A stretch of 64,000 nucleotides of DNA from Rhizobium sp. Root482 (GCF_001426565.1 NZ_LMFA01000024.1:124873-188872), one strand, 5' to 3'; positions 17,121 through 25,621 are shown, numbered from the stretch's first letter. The notes: a model not told the origin generated them from the letters alone. Numbers and translations are program-made.

Positions 17121-17383
17121 CGTTGCTCCCCCTCGATAGCATGACCATCGCACAACCCGGGGTCGGTCGTCAATTTTGGCCTCCTGGCTCCCTACCACCC
17201 GCGCCCTCCAACTCGCAATTTAATCGAAATAGGAATTTCAGGTGGGGTGCCTCGATCTTCAAAGATCGGGAAACCGCCCAACCCGCGTCACAAACACGTG
17301 TGCACAATTTTGGATTCTTTGATTATTCGAAAATCAAAGCCGGCGCACAAGCACATCTCGATGACTGTGTCAATAGAAAATCC

Positions 17384-17412
17384 TTGACAAATTTGATAAA
17401 ATAGCATATGGT
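17384..17412 (+). promoter_or_regulatory. Strong sigma70-type promoter for the middle gene cluster
   Basis: A consensus TTGACA (17384-17389), a 17-base AT-rich spacer and TATGGT (17407-17412) make this the best promoter in the element. Transcription would start near 17419, 72 bases before the gene at 17491. The rest of the 370-base gap 17121-17490 holds AT-rich sequence and no gene. Confidence 0.75.
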
Positions 17413-17490
17413 CAAAAATCACTGCAGCCGCAACGACGGCCACCCCGGAAGACCCTGAACGGGCGCCATCCTCCTTCCCTGCGAGACCGT

Positions 17491-18558
17491 ATGAAAACCA
17501 CTGAAGTGAACCGTGCCGCTGTTGCGGCGGGGCGCATGATTGCGCCTGCCAATGATTCCCAGATCTCGACCGACACGAAGCAGTCAAAACCTCGACATTC
17601 CGAACTATCCGAGACGCTGGGGGCGCTCCTGACCTGGCGCGCCATGAGCAGAGCGCCACGCGAGCCTCTGCAGACTAACTGGCGCATCGTCCCGGCCAAT
17701 GACAACCGACCGGAAGAGTATCGGGAAGATCTCGAGGCCGCCGAGCCCGAGCCCATCTTGATGGATTGCATCCACGAAATCCGGCCGCGTCCTGCCGAGT
17801 TGATCCGCGCTGTACGGCAGGTGGAATTCTCCGGCAGGCGCGAGCGGCTTCCCGTCGGCGGCGACATCGAGACCCGCGGCGGCGCTATCGTGCGTCTAGG
17901 TGATCTCCGGTTCGGGACGCTTCCCACTAGTGCATTCGGATGCTCGACCCTTCCGGGCAACGACCGTCACATCGTCAAATGGCGTGGGCGCTGGCCGGTG
18001 GACCGGTTCACTTCGGCTAAAGGCCCCGACATCGACGAGGACAAGGAACGTGAGCGACGTGAACGTCTGGCTGATTGGCTTGGTTGCGAACCCGGCTGGC
18101 ACGTCGTGTCGACGAAAGAGGCCAGACAGGCGGCAAGGGAGAAGCGAAAACGGCTGGCTGGGCTACCTGATCCCAAGTTACCCCTCACTACGCTATCCTT
18201 GAACGAGGCACGTGCCTTCGCCGGCCTAGAACCAGTGACACCGGATGAGCGTCCCGCGTTGCCTCTAGGATCGCCGGATATTGGCAACATTTTCTCAAGC
18301 TGGCTGAGTATGCCCAAGAAGGGCAAGGGCGGCGCGGTCGCTCGTGACGATGACGGGGACTTCGAGCGAGAAGTGGTCGCTGCGAATTTATCTCAGCAGG
18401 ACGTGGCAATCCTCGATGCCGCCATCACGGTCCCGAACATGAAAGATGTCGGCGCCATCTTGGGAGCGACCGGCAAAACTGCGGAGCGCGCCGGAAAGAA
18501 GGCGCTCATCAAGGCCGTTGCCAATCTTTCGAAGGTTTTAGACAAAATCGCCGCATAG
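17491..18558 (+). CDS. Phage-type hypothetical protein with C-terminal helical domain
   Basis: A 355-residue protein of unknown function. The N-terminal 110 residues look disordered and carry two copies of a PANDN-like motif (IAPANDSQ and IVPANDNRP). The middle is Arg/Glu/Lys-rich and probably helical (DEDKERERRERLADWLG). The last 50 residues (LSQQDVAILDAAITVPNMKD, then VGAILGATGKTAERAGKKAL) resemble the spacing of a sigma region-4 or helix-turn-helix. It is driven by a consensus-like promoter and is followed by a terminator hairpin, so it may be a single-gene transcript. A transcription-activator role, as for late-gene activators, is speculation. Confidence 0.7.
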   Translation: MKTTEVNRAAVAAGRMIAPANDSQISTDTKQSKPRHSELSETLGALLTWRAMSRAPREPLQTNWRIVPANDNRPEEYREDLEAAEPEPILMDCIHEIRPRPAELIRAVRQVEFSGRRERLPVGGDIETRGGAIVRLGDLRFGTLPTSAFGCSTLPGNDRHIVKWRGRWPVDRFTSAKGPDIDEDKERERRERLADWLGCEPGWHVVSTKEARQAAREKRKRLAGLPDPKLPLTTLSLNEARAFAGLEPVTPDERPALPLGSPDIGNIFSSWLSMPKKGKGGAVARDDDGDFEREVVAANLSQQDVAILDAAITVPNMKDVGAILGATGKTAERAGKKALIKAVANLSKVLDKIAA

Positions 18559-18616
18559 CTGTCCCTTTTGTCCGAGTTGCGCGGATTAACAGTAGATGGT
18601 CCCGCAGACCCGACTC

Positions 18617-18645
18617 ACCGGCCGCAGAAATGCGCGCCGGTTTTT
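18617..18645 (+). terminator. Intrinsic terminator after the 17.5-kb gene
   Basis: ACCGGC plus CGC pair with GCG plus GCCGGT around a six-base loop, with one bulge. TTTTTCTTTG follows. It ends the transcript from the promoter at 17384. Confidence 0.65.
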
Positions 18646-18660
18646 CTTTGCCTTCATCAT

Positions 18661-18750
18661 TGCGGCGTGCCGCACCCATAACCTCATCGCGCCGGAGCGT
18701 CCTGCCGGCGTGTGTGTCCCGCTGCCGTTTGAGTTCGCTCCGGCAGCGGG
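18661..18750 (+). promoter_or_regulatory. Three consecutive hairpins in the leader of the next gene
   Basis: TGCGGC/GCCGCA (18661-18674, also carrying a copy of the GTGCCGCA motif), CGCCGG/CCGGCG (18690-18710) and a perfect 10-bp CCCGCTGCCG/CGGCAGCGGG (18718-18750) follow one another. They end 21 bases before the ATG at 18772. They could be a structured leader, a processing site or an attenuator; no T-tract follows the last. Confidence 0.45.
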
Positions 18751-18771
18751 CATCTTAAAAAAGGAAACCAT

Positions 18772-19257
18772 ATGGATAAAAAATACACTCTTGCGCTCGC
18801 CCGGAGCGCGAGCAGATCCGCGTCCAACGCTCGCCAAATCCTCCGCGCCCTCCGAGAAGCAGGCTTAGTACCTGGCCATAGCGGGCTCCCCACATCAACG
18901 CACATAGCTCGGATCGTCATGGCGCTGGCTGCGGACCTAGTTAAGGACGTAGTGCCCACGGTGACAGTGCTGCGCACGCTGCCGATTAGCACGCCTTGCG
19001 GGTTACCCGCGACGGCGGAGGCCATGTTGACGCGCCTGATCGACATTCTGCCGCATGGCCCAGTTTTCGGCGACTACGATGTTGATGATGGGTTCGTCCA
19101 TATCGCCGACGACAGTATCAGTCTGGAGTGTCTGACACTCGCCGGTCACCGAGCTTGCGCACGGTATGGCGCTTTGTTCACCGGCATTGCCCACACGGTT
19201 ACCATCCCCGTTTCAACCATCCGCGCAATTACCGTGGCTATTAAGGACCAGAAATGA
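18772..19257 (+). CDS. Hypothetical phage-type protein
   Basis: A 161-residue protein not matched to a family. The basic, helical N-terminus (MDKKYTLALARSASRSASNA, then RQILRALREAGLVPGHSG) precedes hydrophobic helices. A beta-rich half follows (VFGDYDVDDGFVHIADDSISLECLTLAG, then YGALFTGIAHTVTIPVSTIRAITVAIKD). AAAGGAAA lies just upstream of the ATG at 18772. Its last bases overlap the start of the next gene (ATGA). Its place before a prohead protease suggests a virion or packaging role, but nothing in the sequence proves it. Confidence 0.65.
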   Translation: MDKKYTLALARSASRSASNARQILRALREAGLVPGHSGLPTSTHIARIVMALAADLVKDVVPTVTVLRTLPISTPCGLPATAEAMLTRLIDILPHGPVFGDYDVDDGFVHIADDSISLECLTLAGHRACARYGALFTGIAHTVTIPVSTIRAITVAIKDQK

Positions 19258-19862
19258 AACCGATTCCGATTCCAAGGCTTTCGAGCTTTTCAACCGCAAT
19301 CGCCGACGTCACAAAACGGCGTGACGATATGGGCGCGCAAATCGTCGCCGCCGAAAAGGAGCGCCATGAGACTATCCTAGCCATCCACCGCCGCGGCATA
19401 CTAGAGTCACCACCGCCAACCGAACCTGCCGCTCTGCGTGTCTCCCGTCTGCTTGGCGAGGCGCCTCCGCCGATCGTGCCGGAAAGCCGTGCCCAACTTG
19501 CGGAAATGGCCCAACGGATCTTTGACCTAAAAGCGGCGTGGGCAATCCTCGATGCCCGCCTGAAGGTCGAGCAATCGAAGGCAAACGCGCATGCGCTCGC
19601 AGTTGTGGCTCCCGAATATCGAAAGCGTATCCGTGCAGTTTGTGAGGCCTTGAGGGGCGTCCACGCGGCCAACGTCGAGCTTCACGCATTCACGAACGCA
19701 CTCGACAACGAAGGCATCGCGTGGGCTTCTCTGGGCATCGTGGCGCCCAACGCGGTCGGAAATCCGGGCAACCCTTACTCGCCAGCAGGCCAGTACCTGA
19801 AGGACGCCGCGGACCAGGGATTTATAGAGCGCAACGAAATCCCCGAAAGCATCCGGCAATGA
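19254..19862 (+). CDS. Hypothetical coiled-coil phage-type protein
   Basis: A 202-residue, largely helical protein. Residues 10-45 (SFSTAIADVTKRRDDMGAQIVAAEKERHETIL) and 80-135 read as coiled coil. The C-terminus is GNPGNPYSPAGQYLKDAADQG followed by IERNEIPESIRQ. It overlaps the genes on both sides by four bases (ATGA), so all three are co-translated. Placed directly before the prohead protease, it could be a scaffold- or head-associated protein. The length and coiled coil allow this, but no family was recognised. Confidence 0.68.
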   Translation: MKPIPIPRLSSFSTAIADVTKRRDDMGAQIVAAEKERHETILAIHRRGILESPPPTEPAALRVSRLLGEAPPPIVPESRAQLAEMAQRIFDLKAAWAILDARLKVEQSKANAHALAVVAPEYRKRIRAVCEALRGVHAANVELHAFTNALDNEGIAWASLGIVAPNAVGNPGNPYSPAGQYLKDAADQGFIERNEIPESIRQ

Positions 19863-20551
19863 GACCGGCCGCCATTCACATACCCGGCGGGCGTCCACGT
19901 TCGGTTGAAGACTTCATGGGATGGTCTCGCGGCCAGTCTCGGCAGCCATCTATACCTAAAGCAAAGTTCTTCACAGCATCCGGCCGTGAGATTAAGCGAC
20001 CGGCGATTCAGGGTTGGGCGTGCCTCTACGGACAAGCGTTCTTCGCCTCTGGTCGATACCGAGTCATGAAAGCCGGCGCGTTCATTGACACCATCTACGA
20101 TTGTCAATCCAAGCGGATGCTGTTCGACCACAATGATAGCGACGTGGTCGGTGGCACGTCTTCAGGACTGGAGTTTGCGAACTCGCTTGATGGGCTGGCA
20201 TTCCGCATGCCGCTCGATCGAAACGCTCGCGCTGCCGAGATTGTTGACGCGGTCAAGTCGAACAGCAGGGCTTGCGTTTCCGTCGGTGTCGAGTTGGTCG
20301 AGAATATTGTTAGAAAAACCACGGATGGCGTGGAGTTCGACTATTGCTTGAAAGCGAAATTGACCGAAATCAGCCTGGTTCCAGAGGGCGCGATTAGCGG
20401 GACTTACAGCGCTATAGTAGACCTTGACGACGAAAATCCAAATCTTTGGTTAGCCTGCCGGGCTAACGCATTTGCGACGGCTAAGGCGGTCGCAAATACC
20501 ACCGCCCGAGGGCAACGGATCGTCGATATGCTCGCACGGCTGAAGGCATGA
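19859..20551 (+). CDS. HK97 family prohead protease (peptidase S78)
   Basis: A 230-residue serine protease that cleaves scaffold or capsid N-termini inside assembling phage heads. The family pattern is clear: IQGWACLYGQAF, MLFDHNDSDVVGGTSSGLEF (catalytic His), VKSNSRACVSVGVELVE (catalytic Ser) and AKLTEISLVPEGAISGTYSAI (Glu). An N-terminal extension of about 45 basic residues and a C-terminal tail flank the core. It overlaps the previous gene by four bases. No major capsid, portal or terminase gene follows, which is very unusual, because this protease is normally encoded next to its capsid substrate. Confidence 0.85.
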   Translation: MRPAAIHIPGGRPRSVEDFMGWSRGQSRQPSIPKAKFFTASGREIKRPAIQGWACLYGQAFFASGRYRVMKAGAFIDTIYDCQSKRMLFDHNDSDVVGGTSSGLEFANSLDGLAFRMPLDRNARAAEIVDAVKSNSRACVSVGVELVENIVRKTTDGVEFDYCLKAKLTEISLVPEGAISGTYSAIVDLDDENPNLWLACRANAFATAKAVANTTARGQRIVDMLARLKA

Positions 20552-20619
20552 CCCCAGCCGGGGGGCGATCGAGATCGCCATGGCCCCTGCCAAATCAACT
20601 ACCGGTCGTGGGGGTTTTT
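20549..20619 (+). terminator. Terminator-like structure after the prohead protease
   Basis: Just past the stop, ACCCC and GGGGT arms enclose an inner perfect hairpin GGCGATC/GATCGCC (GA loop), and TTTTT follows at 20615. Stem quality is moderate, so confidence is limited. Confidence 0.4.
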
Positions 20620-20655
20620 GCACATTTTCTTGATTGAAATGTTGGGGGTCAGCCC

Positions 20656-20865
20656 CTACTCGGCGGCCGTTTCTGCCGGCATGCGATCACCCTTCAGCAG
20701 TACGTCGGCACCTTCAGTGCTCTGGGCGTCTGCCGCAATGCTTGCCGTCGTGATCGTCTTATCGACGTCTACCGCGGCATTGACTTTAGAATGGTACTCG
20801 CAATCGGCGAAAGCGGCTGGTGCCGAAAGGCCCATTGCAGCGGCAATAATCAGAACGGATTTCAT
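20656..20865 (-). CDS. Small exported protein, probable moron gene
   Basis: A 69-residue precursor with a typical signal peptide (MKSVLIIAAAMGLSAPAAFA) and a mature part beginning DCEYHSKVNAAVDVDKTITT. Mature size is about 49 residues with one Cys. GGAGG lies upstream of the ATG at 20865. Small exported proteins with a DC.xH start are common in rhizobial genomes with unknown roles. It runs against the direction of its phage-gene neighbours and has its own terminator and promoter space, which fits a lysogeny-expressed moron. Confidence 0.7.
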   Translation of the reverse strand: MKSVLIIAAAMGLSAPAAFADCEYHSKVNAAVDVDKTITTASIAADAQSTEGADVLLKGDRMPAETAAE

Positions 20866-20986
20866 CGAGTAGTCCTCCAAGTTGCGCGGTGATCATACTC
20901 CGTTTCGAAGAAAACGCGAAATCACAATTGCGGCCGGCCGCTCGTTAGCACGTCGAGGCCGCCCCCAATAATTCCCAGCCCTCTTT

Positions 20987-21008
20987 GCCCGCCTTCGCGC
21001 GGGCTTTT
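20987..21008 (+). terminator. Intrinsic terminator upstream of the tailspike cluster
   Basis: GCCCGC/GCGGGC (20987-20992, 20999-21004) with a six-base loop, followed by TTTT. It lies 18 bases before the TTG start at 21026, so it may also attenuate the tailspike transcript. Confidence 0.6.
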
Positions 21009-21025
21009 CCGCATGGAGAAACCTC

Positions 21026-21250
21026 TTGAACAATCACGATTTCTGCATCTGTGCAGGCAACCTGCTCGGGGCCCTCGTCGGGTCCGGGGCACTTCAGCGC
21101 TCCGTCGCTATCGGACTTGCCAACGAAATGGCCGCGGCAGCAGACCCACGCGTTGTTGAATATTTCCGCGTTACGGCGGGACTTTTGGCCGACATACCGG
21201 TCACGGAGAACGCCTGGCGCGACTGGGATCCGTCGGAGGCCGGCCAATGA
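21026..21250 (+). CDS. Small hypothetical protein preceding the tailspike
   Basis: A 74-residue protein: LNNHDFCICAGNLLGALVGS, then GALQRSVAIGLANEMAAAAD and VVEYFRVTAGLLADIPVTEN. It is helical and moderately hydrophobic but has no clear membrane segment. The start is TTG at 21026 with GGAGA six bases upstream. It overlaps the tailspike start by four bases, indicating coupled translation. It could be a tail-assembly or chaperone-like partner of the spike. No family was recognised. Confidence 0.55.
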   Translation: MNNHDFCICAGNLLGALVGSGALQRSVAIGLANEMAAAADPRVVEYFRVTAGLLADIPVTENAWRDWDPSEAGQ

Positions 21251-23709
21251 GCATTCACATAAAGCCGGGGCAGCAAATCTTTGCGCCCGTGGATGAGAAC
21301 GGTGACGCGCGTTCGGTCTCCAATCAGGAGGTCCAGGTCTGGTCGACTGAGGTTGAGCGGGTCATCGGGCTATTTGTCTCGTCGGGCGGCCTGATCTTCG
21401 AAAGCAAGGCATCTCTGGACGCCGACCTCGCCCATGCCACCAACAGCATGGCATGGGTACTTGGCGACGCCACGGCCGCCAACAATGGGATTTACCAGAA
21501 GCAAGGCGCGTCCGGCGCGGGATCGTGGACGCGCCTTGCTGACCTGCCGTATTCGTTCATCATCGCGTCTGATGCTGGCGCCGGCACCCCTAACGCCATC
21601 ATTGCGACCACGGCGATCCCGGTTTCGGAATCCGCGCTGATCTTACTGAATATCGCCGACACGAATACCGGCTCGCCGGTAACGGTTGCCTTCAATGGCG
21701 GGGCAGCGCTCGCCATCAAGACGAACAGCGGCGAGAACGTATCTGCCGGTGGTCTTGTGTCTGGCATGGTCCTCATGGGCATTGTGTCGGGCTCGACGTT
21801 TCGGCTGGCCAGCGACGAGGCAATTGCATCGCTGGTGTACGCCGCTCGGGATGAGGCGGAGGCACAAGCTGACCGGGCACAGCTTATCGCTGATACGGTG
21901 GCTGCACTCTCTGCCGGGCCGGGTTTCGTCAGCGTGGCCGAAGTACCGTTCAGCGCCACTCCATCTGAGGTTCAGACTCCGGCTCAGCGTCGTGCGGCAA
22001 TGCAGGATGCTATCGATTATGCTGCTCTGGCTGGCCTGGAAGTGCGCATCCCCCTCGGGACATGGACTATCGACCGAGACCTTGTCTGGCATAGCGGATC
22101 ACGCATTTCAGGCTATGACCGCGACTTGACCATCATCAAGCTCGACTTGACGGCGGATATCGAATGCGCTGGCTTCCGCCCCAATTTGAGAGACAGCTCT
22201 ATTACCGGCTGCGTGATTCAAAACCTCACTGTTGACCTTGATGCTGATTTCCGTTCGCCTACGAGCGCCGGTACGCTTCGCCCCGGCGGGTCGTGCGTCT
22301 CGACTGACGGCGCAAAGTGGGTGTACCTCAAGAACTTGAGGCTAAAGAACGCGGTCCTGCACTGCCTGGACATCTGCTCGGGTGGCGAGGTCGATGGAGA
22401 CGTCCGGTATTACGTCAATCCAGCGAATTATACTGGCGACGAATATCCTACCTATTACCCGGCCAACGCTTCACAGTTCGTTTTTGCTGATGATGTGATC
22501 GTAGATAACCCGGGTGATGACGGGATCACGACGCACTATAGCCGCTATATCTGGATCAACCGTCCGCGCTGCATGAACGGTTCGCGGCGCCATTCCGAGG
22601 GCACAGGCGCCGGTTCCGGCGTCGGCATTGAAATCGATGACGGTTCGCGTGATGTTTGGATCAACTCGCCACACATCACCAACTTCCTCGGCGGTATCGG
22701 CGTCAAGGCCCACGACTTCAATCCGGCTCCGCAGAACGTTCACATCAACGACCCGCTTATCGAGGACTGCCACTGGCCAATCAATTGCCAGATCCCATAC
22801 AATTATTCTCACGTTCCGGCTGAAGCGAGAAACATCTGGATCACCAATCCGCACATCAAAGATTGCGCGGTTTGGGCTGGATTTGAGGCCGAGACCGTCA
22901 CCGCAATCCGCGTCTTGGCGTATCAGGGTGTCCGCATTGTCAATCCGGTGATCGAGGGCACAGGAGCAATCACAACCGGCTTCGGCTCCGCCATCGTCGC
23001 TGGAAGCTACACGCTTGATCTTTCCATCGAAAACCCTCGCATCGTGAACTGGCAGCCTGGCGGCTCCGATCCTGTGATTGCTCTCTCAAGCAGCGTCCAG
23101 GAATGGGCAATCATCGGTGGCAGGGTGCTTAATTCTGGCGGCGATGTCGGGCTCTCGTATGGTGGCAGCGCCAAGTTCACTCTTGATGGCCTTCGCTTGC
23201 AGGCGGGTGCGAGCATCGCGGGCGGCGCGGGTGTCGTTCTCACGAGTTCGCCTGAAGATAGCAGATCGGCTATACTTGGATTGGAAGTTTCAGGCTTCCC
23301 CGTCTACACCAGAATTGCTGGCGTAGAGCGAACGATCGGGCAAGGTTTTGTGCCGGGCGGCCTTACTGTTCCCGGCGTCTTCAGCGTCGGGAAAAGTGTT
23401 GTGAGTACGATTGCAGGAGGCATTATCGCACTCGGCAGTTCTTCGCATATTCGCCTGGTCGGTGAAGGGGGCGTTGCTGACAATCTCGACCGGATTACGG
23501 GTGGGAGCGAAGGCGACATAGTGATCCTACGTGCAGGATCAAACTCGGTCGATATCACGGTGCGTCATAACCAAGGAACTGACGGTAGCAATATTTTGCT
23601 GAACGGCGCGGCAAACTTCGTGCTCGATCATGGGCGAGACAAGCTCGTCCTCATTTGCGACAGCGCAGGCGACTGGTGCGAAATGGGTAGAGGCAACAAC
23701 TTCACGTAA
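21247..23709 (+). CDS. Phage tailspike / tail-fibre protein with right-handed beta-helix
   Basis: An 820-residue protein. The first 230 residues form a virion-attachment-like head with Ala/Gly-rich repeats and a helix (EAIASLVYAARDEAEAQADR). Residues about 245-640 carry the PQ-rich entry typical of pectate-lyase-fold spikes (QTPAQRRAAMQDAIDYAALA, then GLEVRIPLGTWTI). Repeated short beta rungs such as IWINRPRCMNG, VWINSPHITNF, VHINDPLIEDC and IWITNPHIKDC follow. The C-terminal 180 residues resemble a trimerisation/receptor domain. Such spikes bind and often depolymerise surface polysaccharide. Catalytic residues cannot be assigned. Its 3' end overlaps the convergent acetyltransferase gene by eight bases. 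Confidence 0.82.
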   Translation: MSIHIKPGQQIFAPVDENGDARSVSNQEVQVWSTEVERVIGLFVSSGGLIFESKASLDADLAHATNSMAWVLGDATAANNGIYQKQGASGAGSWTRLADLPYSFIIASDAGAGTPNAIIATTAIPVSESALILLNIADTNTGSPVTVAFNGGAALAIKTNSGENVSAGGLVSGMVLMGIVSGSTFRLASDEAIASLVYAARDEAEAQADRAQLIADTVAALSAGPGFVSVAEVPFSATPSEVQTPAQRRAAMQDAIDYAALAGLEVRIPLGTWTIDRDLVWHSGSRISGYDRDLTIIKLDLTADIECAGFRPNLRDSSITGCVIQNLTVDLDADFRSPTSAGTLRPGGSCVSTDGAKWVYLKNLRLKNAVLHCLDICSGGEVDGDVRYYVNPANYTGDEYPTYYPANASQFVFADDVIVDNPGDDGITTHYSRYIWINRPRCMNGSRRHSEGTGAGSGVGIEIDDGSRDVWINSPHITNFLGGIGVKAHDFNPAPQNVHINDPLIEDCHWPINCQIPYNYSHVPAEARNIWITNPHIKDCAVWAGFEAETVTAIRVLAYQGVRIVNPVIEGTGAITTGFGSAIVAGSYTLDLSIENPRIVNWQPGGSDPVIALSSSVQEWAIIGGRVLNSGGDVGLSYGGSAKFTLDGLRLQAGASIAGGAGVVLTSSPEDSRSAILGLEVSGFPVYTRIAGVERTIGQGFVPGGLTVPGVFSVGKSVVSTIAGGIIALGSSSHIRLVGEGGVADNLDRITGGSEGDIVILRAGSNSVDITVRHNQGTDGSNILLNGAANFVLDHGRDKLVLICDSAGDWCEMGRGNNFT

Positions 23710-24508
23710 GCGCCTTAACCTGTTCGTACAGGTTGGTGGTTTTCGGCGACCACAGTGACAAGTCTGGCTCCATGGCATCAAAACCTTTGATGAATGCCAT
23801 GGGGTCGGCGAAATCGAGCGTCATGACCTGCCCCGGATCGTAGCGCCACCACTGACTTTCCACCAGGCTCTGCCGCAACCCCTCGTCTTCGAACCGCCAT
23901 CGGATAAAATCAGCCTTGTTTCCTCCGACAATAGCATAAGGGGCCACGTTTCGGGTGACGTTGGCGCCCCCTGCTAAAACCGCTCCATCGCCAATGGTGA
24001 TCCCGCGCGCGAGAGAGACGTTCTTGCCTATCCAGACATCGTTTCCGATCACAGGCAAAGGTTTTTGGGGCGCCTCGACGTAGTGGAAGTTTTCGACGTT
24101 GAAATCTGCCTTGGCTTGTTGCACCCACCGCACATCCGGGATGCAGGCGATAGGGCTGGTCGTAACTGCTGCTACCGGGTGGTTCCACCCGGCTATCTCG
24201 ACGCCGCCTGCGATCGAGCAGTAGCGCCCGATCTGGATATTCATCGGGAACTCTGAGTTTGTGTAAGAGAAGGCCCCAAGTGGCGTCAGACGGTTGCCGG
24301 TCCTGAAAGTAACGTAGGGTTCGAAGTTTGCGTCTTTTCGGAAGGTCAGTCGGTCTTCGACTTTCCAACGGCGCGGCGAACCCTTCTTCTGTTCGTGACA
24401 ATAGATACGGCGGTCATCGAGCAAACTCAACAGCGCGTCCGTCACGCGGACGGTCACCTGTGCTTTATTCTCTGCGATGAACGTAGACTGAGGCTTTGTT
24501 CTTAACAC
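23702..24508 (-). CDS. CatB-type O-acetyltransferase (hexapeptide-repeat family)
   Basis: A 268-residue left-handed beta-helix acyltransferase of the xenobiotic/CatB group. The hexapeptide segments and the active-site loop are visible in MNIQIGRYCSIAGGVEIAGWNHP (catalytic His) and VIGNDVWIGKNVSLARGITI. The C-terminal lid WWRYDPGQVM, with its Trp-Trp pair, is typical. Expected reaction is acetyl-CoA-dependent acetylation of a sugar or small-molecule hydroxyl. The only in-frame start near 24508 is GTG and lacks a good ribosome binding site, so the N-terminus is uncertain. Placed tail-to-tail with a tailspike, it may modify host surface polysaccharide after lysogeny (inference). Confidence 0.83.
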   Translation of the reverse strand: MLRTKPQSTFIAENKAQVTVRVTDALLSLLDDRRIYCHEQKKGSPRRWKVEDRLTFRKDANFEPYVTFRTGNRLTPLGAFSYTNSEFPMNIQIGRYCSIAGGVEIAGWNHPVAAVTTSPIACIPDVRWVQQAKADFNVENFHYVEAPQKPLPVIGNDVWIGKNVSLARGITIGDGAVLAGGANVTRNVAPYAIVGGNKADFIRWRFEDEGLRQSLVESQWWRYDPGQVMTLDFADPMAFIKGFDAMEPDLSLWSPKTTNLYEQVKALT

Positions 24509-24622
24509 AAGAACACACTAATCAAAGTGCGCGGAAGTTGTCTAGAGGGTGTAGGACCGCATCATCGCAACCCATCCACCGACCAAGGCGGTTAGGTTGC
24601 GGCGTTGCTCGGGAGGGCGGCG

Positions 24623-25303
24623 TCATCCAAGCAGGCACATCATAAAATCGCGACCACCGGTGCCTATTTTACATCCGTGCAGTATGCTTGCGAAGAAAAT
24701 GAGCGCGAGACTTCCGAGAGTGGGCAGCTCGTCGCCGTATGGCCGGCCACCAAAAAATGCGTAGATATGGTGTTTGTCTCGGCGGAGTTCAGCTTCGAAA
24801 CCGTCAATAATCGCGGCTTTGTAAAAACCATAGGTCGTGAGTAGCTTGCAGAAGCTTGGATCAAGAGTTTTTACTGGAAAGAATAGTTCTTTCCATCGGC
24901 AAAGAGCGCGGTGAACCCTTTTTCGAGATGGAGGCGCATCTTTCCAACTAGGTATTATCCCCGGCGAAAGTGCCATTTCCTCATTGGTCAAAGGGCGAGA
25001 TATTGCAATCGCGATCGCGGCCTCGCAGGCCCACCTTTGAGAGGTACTGCGGCGCCGCGCAACCAAAAGCCATCTGATGAAGATATGGTTAAATAAAAGG
25101 GCAACGACAACCCCGAGCAACGCCCACCAGTTCCGATCGTCGTCAAGACCGTACTGAAAAACAGCCAATGAAAGCGCGCAAGCAATGTAGACGACGCTTT
25201 CTTTGTGCGCGATATATCCCCGTAAATCAGTCCGAATTAGCTGCAGGTCATTGATGATGGCAGCTTGCTGTTTTCCCAAGGCATCTTCAACGGTATCGGT
25301 CAA
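24623..25303 (-). CDS. Unknown membrane protein
   Basis: A 226-residue protein if read from TTG 25303. It starts LTDTVEDALGKQQAAIINDL, then has two adjacent membrane segments (VVYIACALSLAVFQYGL and WWALLGVVVALLFNHIFIRW), a cytoplasmic helical and basic region of about 110 residues, and a third hydrophobic segment near the end (LGSLALIFFASILHG). The frame stays open upstream to 25588, but that part is Arg/Trp/Pro-rich and looks non-coding. No clear ribosome binding site. Two membrane helices plus a soluble domain occur in abortive-infection effectors, but no family was recognised. Confidence 0.55.
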   Translation of the reverse strand: MTDTVEDALGKQQAAIINDLQLIRTDLRGYIAHKESVVYIACALSLAVFQYGLDDDRNWWALLGVVVALLFNHIFIRWLLVARRRSTSQRWACEAAIAIAISRPLTNEEMALSPGIIPSWKDAPPSRKRVHRALCRWKELFFPVKTLDPSFCKLLTTYGFYKAAIIDGFEAELRRDKHHIYAFFGGRPYGDELPTLGSLALIFFASILHGCKIGTGGRDFMMCLLG

Positions 25304-25621
25304 AGCGGCGCCCCCCGTTTTGCAATATCGTCTGATAGTAGGCCGGCGGATGAATTGCGACCAGTCCGCCACCGATGTGCGTCTCGTGGAGCATGATCCG
25401 ATCCAACTTTGCCCAATGACATGACTGTCGGGAGAGGGCGTGGGATGCCACCAAAGCCCGATGCGCGGTCGGAATTCCCGTCCAAATCCAGGGGGCCGGT
25501 TCCACCCGCCAGCATTGGAAAATGTTTGCCGGTGCCGATGAGTCGCAGTTTTCTCTTTGAGATGGCTCAAGTCTTCCGGTGCCCACACGCCGATACCGGC
25601 GACAAGGCGACGCCAGTCTTC
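25304..25621. other. Gap with no supported gene
   Basis: These 318 bases lie between two minus-strand genes. A frame is open through most of it (to 25588) but its composition is not protein-like. No clear promoter or terminator was found. Confidence 0.4.

Noticed and set aside
24623-25588. Full-length 321-codon version of the unknown membrane protein
   Set aside because: The extra N-terminal 95 residues are Arg/Trp/His/Pro-rich without structure and no ribosome binding site; a start near 25303 is more credible.
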